Part shown: piece by piece, positions 42,434 through 50,366 of the stretch
Layout: every line of letters starts with the position of its first letter
How positions within the stretch are numbered: the stretch's first letter is position 1
DNA from: JAOPZW01 sp963707695
GTDB taxonomy: Bacteria; Actinomycetota; Thermoleophilia; Solirubrobacterales; Solirubrobacteraceae
Reading direction: 5' to 3'
Assembly (NCBI GenBank): GCA_963707695.1
Contig: CAVPQY010000003.1
Coordinates: forward strand, 372,001-436,000
DNA: 64,000 nucleotides
Position numbers and translations under genes: made by a program
The notes under the pieces: generated by a model
What the model was told of the DNA's origin: nothing
What the model saw: the letters and a program-made list of their open reading frames with translations, nothing else
Database searches by the model: none

Positions 42434-43002
42434 CGCCCGCGCGCGCCGCAGCGCCGGAGGCGCGCCTGGAGGCCATCGCCCGCGAGGTCCTCGGGCACCT
42501 CCCATGCGGCTTCGCCATCTGCGAGGAGGCGACCAACCTCGTCCCCGGCGAGGGCCCCTCCGACGCCCGCGTCGTGCTCGTCGGGGAGGCGCCCGGAGCA
42601 CGCGAGGACGCGACCGGGCGCCCCTTCGTCGGCGCCGCGGGCAAGCTGCTGGAGCTGCTGCTGGAGGAGGCGGGTCTCGCGCGCAGCGAGGTGTTCATCA
42701 CGAACGTCGTCAAGGCGCGCCCGCCGGGCAACCGCGACCCGCGGGCCGACGAGGTCGCCCACCACCGGCCGTGGCTGGACGCCCAGCTCGAGGTGATCGC
42801 CCCCGAGGTCGTCGTCCCGCTCGGGCGCCACGCGATGGGGCACTTCCTCACCGGCCCGACGATCACGGAGGCCCACGGCCGGGTCGTCGAGGCCGACGGT
42901 CGTCGCGTCCTGCCCTGGTTCCACCCCGCGGCGGCGCTGCACAACCAGCGCCTGCGCGAGACGCTCGTCGCGGACGCCCGCGCGCTGCGCGATGCCCTCT
43001 GA
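42430..43002 (+). CDS. Uracil-DNA glycosylase, family 4/5-like, with altered cluster cysteines
   Basis: 190 residues. The catalytic and binding motifs are LVGEAPGAREDATGRPFVGAAG and the late LPWFHPAAAL; these are the hallmark of iron-sulfur UDGs that remove uracil from DNA. In the classical enzymes four Cys hold a 4Fe-4S cluster. Here two Cys (CGFAIC) remain near residue 26, but the third is Ala (VVKARPPGNR) and the fourth is a His (AHHRPWL), so a normal cluster seems impossible. There is no KRRIH insertion, so it is not UdgX. It is coupled to a DUF72 gene on each side. Confidence 0.82.
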   Translation: MTPARAAAPEARLEAIAREVLGHLPCGFAICEEATNLVPGEGPSDARVVLVGEAPGAREDATGRPFVGAAGKLLELLLEEAGLARSEVFITNVVKARPPGNRDPRADEVAHHRPWLDAQLEVIAPEVVVPLGRHAMGHFLTGPTITEAHGRVVEADGRRVLPWFHPAAALHNQRLRETLVADARALRDAL

Positions 43003-43918
43003 GGTGCGGATCGGCTGCAGCGGCTGGCAGTACGCCAGCTGGCGCGGCGTCCTGTATCCGGAGGGGCTCGCCCAGCGCCGCTGGCTCGCGCGCTACGCGG
43101 AGGCCTTCGACACCGTCGAGGTCAACGCGACCTTCTACCGCCTGGCGCGGCCGGCGGCCGTGCAGGGCTGGCTCGACGCCACGCCGCCCGGCTTCCGCTT
43201 CGCGGTGAAGGCCAGCCGCTACCTGACGCACATGAAGAAGCTCGCCGACCTCGACCAGGGGCTCGGCCGGTTCTACGACGCGATCGCGCCGCTGGCGGCG
43301 TCGCCGAAGCTCGGGCCGGTGCTGTGGCAGCTGCCCGGCTGGTTCGCGCGCGACGACGACCGCCTCGGCGAGGCGCTCAACGCGGTCACGGCGCGGCCCG
43401 GCGCCCACGCCTTCGAGTTCCGCCACCCGTCCTGGTTCGCGCAGCCGGTCTACGACCTCCTGCGCTGGCACGGCGTCGCGCTCGTCGTCGGCGACCACCC
43501 CGAGCGGCCGTGGCAGCCGTGGGACGTGCTGACCACGGACTGGGCGTTCCTGCGCTTCCACGCCGGGCGGCGAGGCCGGCGCGGGAACTACGGCCCGACG
43601 GAGCTCGACCTGTGGGCCGGCCGCATCGCGGCGCTCCGGGAGCAGGCGACGGTCTGGGCCTACTTCAACAACGACTGGGAGGGCTTCGCCGTGCGCAACG
43701 CCGTGGGGCTGCGGGCGCGAGTGGAGGCGGCCTCGGCGGGGCAGCGCGAGGCGATGAGCGACCAGACCGACCAGACCCGGACCGAGGACCTGACGACCGA
43801 GCACGGCGACCTGCGCGAGACCGCGGGCCGCACGCACCCGCCCGCCAACGGCGAAACCGACGAGCAGGCCCTCGAGCAGGGCCGCGACAAGCTCGAGCAG
43901 GCGGGCGGCGGACACTAG
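42992..43918 (+). CDS. DUF72 family protein (YecE-like), copy 2
   Basis: 308 residues; the DUF72 barrel occupies residues 1-245 (IGCSGWQYASWRGVLYPEGLAQRRWLARY, TVEVNATFYRLARPAAVQGW, FEFRHPSWF, and the end VWAYFNNDWEGFAVRNA). A 60-residue hydrophilic tail follows, rich in Thr, Glu and Gln. It differs clearly from copy 1, so the two are not a recent duplication. Its start ATG lies inside the end of the UDG gene (11-base overlap). Confidence 0.88.
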   Translation: MPSEVRIGCSGWQYASWRGVLYPEGLAQRRWLARYAEAFDTVEVNATFYRLARPAAVQGWLDATPPGFRFAVKASRYLTHMKKLADLDQGLGRFYDAIAPLAASPKLGPVLWQLPGWFARDDDRLGEALNAVTARPGAHAFEFRHPSWFAQPVYDLLRWHGVALVVGDHPERPWQPWDVLTTDWAFLRFHAGRRGRRGNYGPTELDLWAGRIAALREQATVWAYFNNDWEGFAVRNAVGLRARVEAASAGQREAMSDQTDQTRTEDLTTEHGDLRETAGRTHPPANGETDEQALEQGRDKLEQAGGGH

Positions 43919-43983
43919 GGCCGTCCGGCCTGAGCGCCGTCCGGCGTCGCGCGCCCGCGCGCCGGCGTCGGCCGGGGCGCCGC

Positions 43984-44457
43984 TCAGGCGCGCCGGATCG
44001 TCCGCACGCCGGACCCGGCGGTCCAGAGCTCGATGACGAGCTCCCGGCCGGTCGGGTCCAGCCCCACGACCGACACCTCGCGCAGGTCGAGGCGGAAGAG
44101 GTGCGACGGCCCCTGCGGACCCCCGTCGGCGCCGTTGATCGCGCGCACGCGGTCCGGATCCCGGACCTCCTCCGCGAGGCCGGCGAGCTTCGCGTCCCCG
44201 TCCCAGGCGGGCGGGTCGTCCGAGCCGCTGTGCAGCGCGAACCGCGGGTCCCGCGCGAGGTCGGCCGCCTTGCGCGCCTGCCACATCGAGCCGAGCCACA
44301 GCTCGCCGTCGGCGAACCGCGTCTCGGTGCCCGAGATCCGGGGCGAGCCGTCGCGCCGGATCGTGGCCAGCGTCTTGTGCACGTGGGCGTCCAGGCGCGC
44401 GCGCACCCGGGCGGCGAGCTCCGGCGCCGCGGCTTCGAACTCGGTCCAGCTCGGCAT
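43984..44457 (-). CDS. Pyridoxamine 5'-phosphate oxidase-like (FMN/F420-binding) protein
   Basis: 157 residues of split-barrel fold: KTLATIRRDGSPRISGTETRFADGELWLGSM and RKAADLARDPRFALHS are typical of PNPOx-like proteins in actinobacteria, many of which bind F420 or heme. No catalytic detail is visible. It is divergent from the AraC-DinB gene, with 84 bases between starts. Confidence 0.8.
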   Translation of the reverse strand: MPSWTEFEAAAPELAARVRARLDAHVHKTLATIRRDGSPRISGTETRFADGELWLGSMWQARKAADLARDPRFALHSGSDDPPAWDGDAKLAGLAEEVRDPDRVRAINGADGGPQGPSHLFRLDLREVSVVGLDPTGRELVIELWTAGSGVRTIRRA

Positions 44458-44541
44458 GGGCAGGACGCTGGCGCCCCGCGGCGCCGGCGTCCAGCAGGAG
44501 GTCGAACCCGATCAAGTGGGCAGCGGCGAAGATCCGGGGCG

Positions 44542-45468
44542 GTGCCCGACCGGCTGCGTGAGCTCATCGACCTCGTCGTCGCCTCGCTCGACGACCCCGC
44601 CGCGGATGGCCGCGCCCTGGCCGGCCGCGCGCACCTCTCGCGCGACCACCTCGACCGCCTGCTCGCCGGCGCCACCGGCGAGTCGCCCGTCGCCCTGCGC
44701 CGGCGGCTGCTGCTCGAGCGCGCCGCGTGGCAGCTGCGGACGGGGGCGATCCCGGCGTCGGAGGCCGCCCTGGCGGCCGGCTACGGCTCGGCGGCGGCGT
44801 TCTCCCGCGCCTTCGCCCGTGCGCACGGCGTCCCGCCGCGGGCCTTCGCCGACTCCGGGCGCCCGGTCCAGCTCGACGCGCCGAACGGCATCCACTTCCA
44901 CCCGCCGGCGGGCCTGCTGCTCCCGGGCGGGCGGCGCGGCGTGGGGCCCGTGCGCGGCCGCGACCTCGCCGACCGCCTGGTCACGCACCACCTCGAGCGC
45001 GTCCGCGAGCTCCTGGTGGCGGCGGGCGCGCTCGCGCCGGCGGCGCTCGCCCGCGAGCTGCGGCCCGGGTTCGTCGTGGTGGGGTTCGAGGGCCCGGAGC
45101 CGACCGCCGCGCTCATGGCGGAGCGGCTCGTCCGGACGCTCGAGGTCTGGATCGCGGCGATCGCCGGCGAGGAGCTGCCCGACGACCTGGACCCGCGCGC
45201 CGCCGGGGACCTGCTCGCGCGCTTCGACGCGGCGGGGCCGCGCTTCGCCCGGCTCGTGCGCGCGCTGCGCGAGCGCGGCGCCTGGGACGACGCCTTCGTC
45301 GACGCGCTCTGCGAGCCCCCGCAGTCGTTCAGCTACGGCGGCGTCGTGGCCCACGTCCTGACCTTCGGCGCGGTCCGCCGCGAAGCGCTCGCGGCCCTGC
45401 TCACCGACCTCGGCGCCCCCGAGCTCGCCTCCCCGGACCCGCTTGAATGGGAGGACGCCAGCGCATGA
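44542..45468 (+). CDS. AraC-type regulator fused to a DinB-like domain
   Basis: 308 residues from GTG 44542. Residues 1-110 hold an AraC double helix-turn-helix (LAGRAHLSRDHLDRLLAGATGESPVALRRRLLLERAAWQL and AALAAGYGSAAAFSRAFARAHGVPPRAF). Residues about 150-300 are a four-helix DinB-type domain with conserved His (THHLERVRELL, VVAHVLTFGAVRREAL). In DinB proteins three His bind a metal and some act as thiol transferases. The fusion suggests a regulator that senses or acts on a small metabolite. It is a recurring actinobacterial architecture. Confidence 0.85.
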   Translation: MPDRLRELIDLVVASLDDPAADGRALAGRAHLSRDHLDRLLAGATGESPVALRRRLLLERAAWQLRTGAIPASEAALAAGYGSAAAFSRAFARAHGVPPRAFADSGRPVQLDAPNGIHFHPPAGLLLPGGRRGVGPVRGRDLADRLVTHHLERVRELLVAAGALAPAALARELRPGFVVVGFEGPEPTAALMAERLVRTLEVWIAAIAGEELPDDLDPRAAGDLLARFDAAGPRFARLVRALRERGAWDDAFVDALCEPPQSFSYGGVVAHVLTFGAVRREALAALLTDLGAPELASPDPLEWEDASA

Positions 45469-45476
45469 GATCTGCG

Positions 45477-45504
45477 TTGACAGGACTCAGGTTCGCGATA
45501 TCAT
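45477..45504 (+). promoter_or_regulatory. lon promoter (sigma-70-like)
   Basis: TTGACA (45477-45482) and TATCAT (45499-45504) are separated by 16 bases. This is the best consensus vegetative promoter in the window and lies 46 bases upstream of the lon ATG. Confidence 0.7.
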
Positions 45505-45530
45505 GTTGTCTCTGCAACGGTTGAGCAACT

Positions 45531-45543
45531 CAAAGGTCTGGCT
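45531..45543. promoter_or_regulatory. Inverted repeat in the lon leader
   Basis: TTGAG-CAA-CTCAA is a perfect inverted repeat just before the lon start. Actinobacterial lon genes are often controlled by HspR at HAIR sites whose arms are CTTGAGT/ACTCAAG. The arms here match HAIR, but the spacer is 3 rather than 7 bases. Confidence 0.45.
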
Positions 45544-45549
45544 TCTCTG

Positions 45550-47847
45550 ATGGCATCCACCCTCCTCCTGGTCCCCCTGGACGACACCGTCGTCTTCCCG
45601 ACCATGGACGTCACGCTCCCGGTCGATCCCGGGACGGAGGACCGCGTGCTGCTCGTGCCCCGGCACGAGGGCGAGTACGCGAAGGTCGGCACGATCGCGC
45701 GGGTGGCCGAGCGCGTCCGCCTGCCCGGCGGCGCCCGCGGCGCCGTCCTCCAGGGCGTGGCCCGCGGCGAGGCCGGCGCGGCCCACACCGACGCGCAGGG
45801 CCGCCTGCGCGTCGAGGTCATCGAGCACGAGGACGAGGCCGGGGTCCCCTCCGGCGTCCTGCGCACGCTCGAGCGCGAGTACCGCGCCACGGTCGAGGAG
45901 ATCCTCGAGCTCCGTGGCGACGACGGCCGCATCTCCTCCTGGCTGCGCGCGATCAGCGAGCCCGGCGCGCTGGCCGACACCTCGGGCTACGCGCCCGACC
46001 TGACCTTCGAGCAGAAGGTCCGCCTGCTGGAGACCCTCGACGTCGAGGCCCGGCTCGAGCTCGCGCTCGAGCTCCAGCGCGAGCGCCTGGCCGAGCTCCA
46101 GGTGCGCAAGCGCATCCGGGAGGACGTGGAGGAGGGCGCCCAGAAGCAGCAGCGCGAGTACGTGCTGCGCAAGCAGATGGAGTCGATCCGCCGCGAGCTC
46201 GGGGAGGACGACGGCAGCGCCTCCGACGACCTGCGCAAGAAGATCGAGGAGGCCGGCATGCCGGAGGCCGTGCGCGAGCAGGCCGAGCGCGAGCTCGCCC
46301 GTCTCGAGCGCGCCGGCGAGCAGGGCGAGGGTCAGATGATCCGCACGTACCTCGACTGGCTGACGGCCGTGCCGTGGGCCGAGCGCTCCGAGGACGACCT
46401 CGATCCGAACCACACGCGTGAGGTCCTCGACGCCGACCACGCCGGGCTGGAGGACGTCAAGGACCGCATCGTCGAGTACGTCGCCGTCAAGAAGCTGCGC
46501 GAGGAGCGCGGCATCGAGGCCGACAAGCGGTCGGGCGCGATCCTGACCCTCATCGGCCCGCCCGGGACCGGCAAGACCTCGATCGGCGAGTCGATCGCCC
46601 GGGCCATGGGCCGCGAGTTCGTCCGCATGTCGCTCGGCGGCGTCCGCGACGAGGCGGAGATCCGGGGCCATCGCCGCACGTACATCGGGGCCCTCCCGGG
46701 CCGCCTGGTGCGCGCGCTGCGCGACGCGGGCACGATGAACCCGGTCATCCTCCTCGACGAGGTCGACAAGGTCGGCGCCGACTGGCGCGGCGACCCCAGC
46801 GCGGCCCTGCTCGAGGTCCTCGACCCGGCGCAGAACTCGACGTTCCGCGACCACTACCTCGACGTGGAGCTCGACCTCTCCGAGGTCGTGTTCATCGCCA
46901 CGGCCAACCAGGCCGAGACGATCCCCGGCCCGCTGCTGGACCGCATGGAGGTCATCCGCTTCGACGGCTACACGGTCGCCGAGAAGGTCGCGATCGCCCG
47001 CGACTACCTCTGGAAGCGCCAGCGCGAGCGCAACGGCCTGCGCGAGGACGAGGTCGCCGTCGGCGACGACGTCCTGCAGTCCGTCGTGAGCGAGTACACC
47101 CGCGAGGCGGGCGTGCGCCAGCTCGAGCGCGAGCTCGGGACGCTCCTGCGCAAGACCGCGACGAAGATCGCCGCGGGGCAGGTCGAGGCGCCGGTGACGG
47201 TCGACCTGGACCTCGTCCGCGAGGCGCTGGGGCGCCAGAAGGTGTTCCAGGAGGCCGCGGCGCGCACGGCGGTGCCGGGCGTGGCCACGGGCCTGGCGGT
47301 CACGGGCACGGGCGGCGACGTCCTGTTCGTGGAGGCCAACGCGATGAAGGGGACGTCGGGCGCGCTGACGCTCACGGGCCAGCTCGGCGACGTCATGAAG
47401 GAGTCCGCGCAGATCGCCCTGACCTACGTCCGCGCCCACGCGGCGGAGCTGGGCATCCCGGACGACGCCTTCGAGGACCGCGAGTTCCACGTCCACGTCC
47501 CCGCCGGCGCGATCCCGAAGGACGGGCCGAGCGCGGGCGTGACCATGACGACGGCGTTCGCGTCGCTGCTGACGGACCGGCCGGTGCGGCACACGGTCGG
47601 CATGACCGGCGAGGTCACGCTGCAGGGCCGCGTGCTGCCGATCGGCGGGCTGAAGCAGAAGGTGCTGGCCGCCCACGCCGCCGGGCTGACCGACGTGGTC
47701 CTGCCCGAGCGCAACCGCGGCGACCTCGACGACGTCCCCGCCGACGTCCGCGAGGCGATGGCGTTCCACCCGGCCATGACCATCGGCGAGGTGCTCCAGG
47801 TCGCCCTCGAGCCCGCGCGCTCGACCGGCGACGCCCTGGCGCGCTAG
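45550..47847 (+). CDS. lon: ATP-dependent protease Lon
   Basis: 765 residues. The N-terminal substrate-binding domain starts LLLVPLDDTVVFP; Walker A GPPGTGKT is at residues 336-343, Walker B follows, and the protease domain has catalytic Ser661 (GPSAGV) and Lys702 (GLKQK). Lon degrades misfolded and regulatory proteins and is a stress-inducible cytoplasmic protease. A consensus promoter and an inverted repeat lie upstream. The downstream gene, a cytochrome P450, is separated by a strong hairpin. Confidence 0.97.
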   Translation: MASTLLLVPLDDTVVFPTMDVTLPVDPGTEDRVLLVPRHEGEYAKVGTIARVAERVRLPGGARGAVLQGVARGEAGAAHTDAQGRLRVEVIEHEDEAGVPSGVLRTLEREYRATVEEILELRGDDGRISSWLRAISEPGALADTSGYAPDLTFEQKVRLLETLDVEARLELALELQRERLAELQVRKRIREDVEEGAQKQQREYVLRKQMESIRRELGEDDGSASDDLRKKIEEAGMPEAVREQAERELARLERAGEQGEGQMIRTYLDWLTAVPWAERSEDDLDPNHTREVLDADHAGLEDVKDRIVEYVAVKKLREERGIEADKRSGAILTLIGPPGTGKTSIGESIARAMGREFVRMSLGGVRDEAEIRGHRRTYIGALPGRLVRALRDAGTMNPVILLDEVDKVGADWRGDPSAALLEVLDPAQNSTFRDHYLDVELDLSEVVFIATANQAETIPGPLLDRMEVIRFDGYTVAEKVAIARDYLWKRQRERNGLREDEVAVGDDVLQSVVSEYTREAGVRQLERELGTLLRKTATKIAAGQVEAPVTVDLDLVREALGRQKVFQEAAARTAVPGVATGLAVTGTGGDVLFVEANAMKGTSGALTLTGQLGDVMKESAQIALTYVRAHAAELGIPDDAFEDREFHVHVPAGAIPKDGPSAGVTMTTAFASLLTDRPVRHTVGMTGEVTLQGRVLPIGGLKQKVLAAHAAGLTDVVLPERNRGDLDDVPADVREAMAFHPAMTIGEVLQVALEPARSTGDALAR

Positions 47848-47866
47848 GCGCCCCGGGCCGCACCCA

Positions 47867-47916
47867 CCCACCCGCCCGGCGACCGGCCGCCCTGGCCCGG
47901 CGGTCCGCCGGGTGGG
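47867..47916 (+). terminator. lon terminator hairpin
   Basis: A strong GC-rich inverted repeat with arms 47867-47885 and 47901-47916 (CCCACCC...ACCG with CGGT...GTGGG, small internal mismatches) follows the lon stop. There is no T-run. It lies just before the P450 start at 47928. Confidence 0.5.
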
Positions 47917-47927
47917 AGGATGGGCCG

Positions 47928-49304
47928 ATGGCCGCCCTCCCGCCCGGCCCGCGCCTCCCGGCCTACCTGCAGACCGCGCTGCTCGTCCTGCGTCCGGAGG
48001 CGACGCTGCGCCGCTGGCGCCGGCGCTACGGCGACGTGTTCACCGCCCGCTCCCTGGTGAGCGGGCGGATCGTCTTCCTGGCCGACCCCGCGGCGACGAA
48101 GGACGTCTTCACCGGCGACCACGACGTCCTGCGCGCCGGGGAGGCCAACGCCTTCCTCGAGCCGGTCCTCGGGCCCAGGTCGGTGCTCCTGCTCGACGGC
48201 CGCGAGCACCTGCGCCAGCGGCGGCTGCTGCTGCCGCCCTTCCACGGCGAGCGCATGCGGGCCTACGAGGCGCTCATGCGCGAGGCGGCCGTGGCCGACG
48301 TGGCCTCCTGGCCCGTCGGGCGGCCGTTCGCCCTGCTGCCGCGGATGCAGGCGATCACGCTCGACGTCATCGCCCAGGCCGTCTTCGGCCTGCCCGCCGA
48401 CGACCCCGAGGGCGCCGAGCTGCGCGTCCGGCTGCGGCACATGCTCGAGCCGATGCGCAACCGCCTGCGGCTCGTGCTCATCGCGGTCACCGGGGGCCTC
48501 CTGGGCGGGAGCGGCATCGACCGCGCCTTCGCGCAGCGGGTGCAGGCCGTCGACGACCTCCTGCTCGACCTCATCGCCCGGCGGCGGTCCGACCCGGGCC
48601 TGGCCGCGCGCGAGGACATCTGCGCCCTGCTCCTGCAGGCCACGGACGCCGACGGCGAGCCGATGTCCGACCTCGAGGTCCGCGACGAGCTCATGACGCT
48701 GCTCGTGGCCGGGCACGAGACGACCGCGACCGCGCTGGCCTGGGCCTTCGAGCGCCTGCTGCGGACCCCCGGCGTCCTGGACGAGGTCCGGCGGTCGATC
48801 GACGCGGACGACGACACCTACCTCGACGCGACCGTCAAGGAGGTCCTGCGCCTGCGGCCGGTCGTGCCCAACGTGGCCCGCGTCCTGAAGGCGGACTACC
48901 GCGTCGGCTCCTTCACCCTGCCCGCCGGCGCCGTCGTCGCGCCCTCGATCGTCCTCACGCACGGCCGCGAGGACCTCTACCCCGCCGCCCGCGAGCTGCG
49001 GCCCGAGCGCTTCCTGGGCGAGGGCGCCCCGGACACCTACACGTGGCTGCCCTTCGGCGGTGGGCGCCGTCGCTGCATCGGCGCGGCCTTCGCCCAGACG
49101 GAGATCCGGGTCGTGCTGCGCACGGTGCTCGAGCGCACGACGCTCGAGGCGGTGGGCCGGCGGGGGGAGCGCGCGAAGCGCAACGGCGTGACCCTCGTGC
49201 CGAGCCGCGGCGCGCGCGTGCGCCAGCGCCACGAGCCGCGACCGCCGGCGGCCGCGACCGCCCGCCGCGCGCGGGAGCGCCGCACGCCCGCCGCCACCCG
49301 CTGA
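47928..49304 (+). CDS. Cytochrome P450
   Basis: 458 residues. The heme-binding loop is FGGGRRRCIG with Cys383; the I-helix is AGHETTATALAW; the K-helix ExxR is EVLRLRP. It is a soluble bacterial P450 of the type that oxidises lipids or terpenes, and no ferredoxin or reductase gene is adjacent. The C-terminal 35 residues are Arg-rich and probably disordered. The start ATG 47928 is preceded by GGAGGATGGG. Confidence 0.94.
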   Translation: MAALPPGPRLPAYLQTALLVLRPEATLRRWRRRYGDVFTARSLVSGRIVFLADPAATKDVFTGDHDVLRAGEANAFLEPVLGPRSVLLLDGREHLRQRRLLLPPFHGERMRAYEALMREAAVADVASWPVGRPFALLPRMQAITLDVIAQAVFGLPADDPEGAELRVRLRHMLEPMRNRLRLVLIAVTGGLLGGSGIDRAFAQRVQAVDDLLLDLIARRRSDPGLAAREDICALLLQATDADGEPMSDLEVRDELMTLLVAGHETTATALAWAFERLLRTPGVLDEVRRSIDADDDTYLDATVKEVLRLRPVVPNVARVLKADYRVGSFTLPAGAVVAPSIVLTHGREDLYPAARELRPERFLGEGAPDTYTWLPFGGGRRRCIGAAFAQTEIRVVLRTVLERTTLEAVGRRGERAKRNGVTLVPSRGARVRQRHEPRPPAAATARRARERRTPAATR

Positions 49305-49353
49305 GGAGCGGCGGACGCCGGGACGCGCCGCCCTGCGTGCGGCGCCGCGCGAC

Positions 49354-50328
49354 CTAGGGGCGCGCCGCCGAGGCGGCGCCGTCGCGGACGACCGGCTCCC
49401 GCCCGCCCGCGCGCCTCGGCGCCCGCGCCGGCGCGCCGGCCTGGATCGCGGCCAGCACCAGGCCGACCCAGAGCAGGGCCGCGAGGTCGACGTGGACCCA
49501 GACGAGCTCGGCGGGCAGCTCGAGCTGGTACTGGGCGATGCCGAGCACGCCCTGCGCGGCGAGGAGGAGGCAGACGCGGGTCAGGCGCTTCTGGAGGCTC
49601 GCGTCGGCCGCGTGCCGGCGGGCGAGCACCCACGTGAGGACGGCGAGGACGCCCAGGAGCCCGGCGAGCGTCCCGTGGCGGTCGACGAGCCAGGTCAGCG
49701 TCCCCGCGCCCTGGAAGTCGAGGCGGTGCACCACGTCGTTCGTGCCCGACCCGCCCGCGTGCGGGCCCGCCGCCGTGGCCGCCGTCCCGGCGAACACGGT
49801 GACGGCGCCGAGAACCACCAGGCCGCGCACCCACCGCGCCGTCGTGCGGTCGGCGGCCGGTGGCAGGCCGTCGTCGAACCCCGGCTGCGAGCGCCAGGCG
49901 AGCTGCGCGGCGGCCACGAGGATCGCCATGGACAGCAGGTAGTGGCTCATGACGAACCCGGGCGCGAGGCCGTACCAGACGGTGAGGCCGCCGAGCACGG
50001 CCTGCCCGACGACCCCGAGCGGGAGCAGGAGCCCCAGCACGACGAGGTCGCGCCGGACGGGACGGCGCACGAGCGCCAGCAGGCCTGCCGCGATGGCGGC
50101 GACGCCGACGAAGCCGGAGAGCATCCGGTTGGCGAACTCGATCCAGGCGTGGGTCTGGGCCTCGGCGACCAGGCGCCCGTCGGCGCAGTTCGGCCACTCC
50201 GGGCAGCCCAGGCCGGAGCCGGTGACGCGGACCGCCGCCCCCGTGAAGACGATGAGCGTCAGCGCCACGAGGGCGACGCAGGCGACGACGAAGTAGCGCT
50301 CGGGGCTGATGCGCAGGCGGTCCCGCAT
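49354..50328 (-). CDS. ctaA: Heme A synthase (CtaA/COX15)
   Basis: A 324-residue membrane protein with about eight helices. Conserved heme-ligand regions are GSGLGCPEWPNC near residue 38, EFANRMLSG, MSHYLLSM and the second-half DRHGTLAGLLG. It oxidises heme O to heme A for cytochrome c oxidase. It is alone here: no ctaB or cox genes are adjacent. Faces the P450 gene tail to tail. Confidence 0.9.
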   Translation of the reverse strand: MRDRLRISPERYFVVACVALVALTLIVFTGAAVRVTGSGLGCPEWPNCADGRLVAEAQTHAWIEFANRMLSGFVGVAAIAAGLLALVRRPVRRDLVVLGLLLPLGVVGQAVLGGLTVWYGLAPGFVMSHYLLSMAILVAAAQLAWRSQPGFDDGLPPAADRTTARWVRGLVVLGAVTVFAGTAATAAGPHAGGSGTNDVVHRLDFQGAGTLTWLVDRHGTLAGLLGVLAVLTWVLARRHAADASLQKRLTRVCLLLAAQGVLGIAQYQLELPAELVWVHVDLAALLWVGLVLAAIQAGAPARAPRRAGGREPVVRDGAASAARP

Positions 50329-50366
50329 CCGCCCACAGGATGCCACGATCGGACCGGCGCCCGAGC

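Noticed and set aside
42430..43002. UdgX-type uracil-binding enzyme
   Set aside because: The KRRIH insertion that defines UdgX is absent.
45531..45543. Canonical HAIR site
   Set aside because: The arms match but the spacer is 3 rather than 7 bases, so I list it only as a candidate site.
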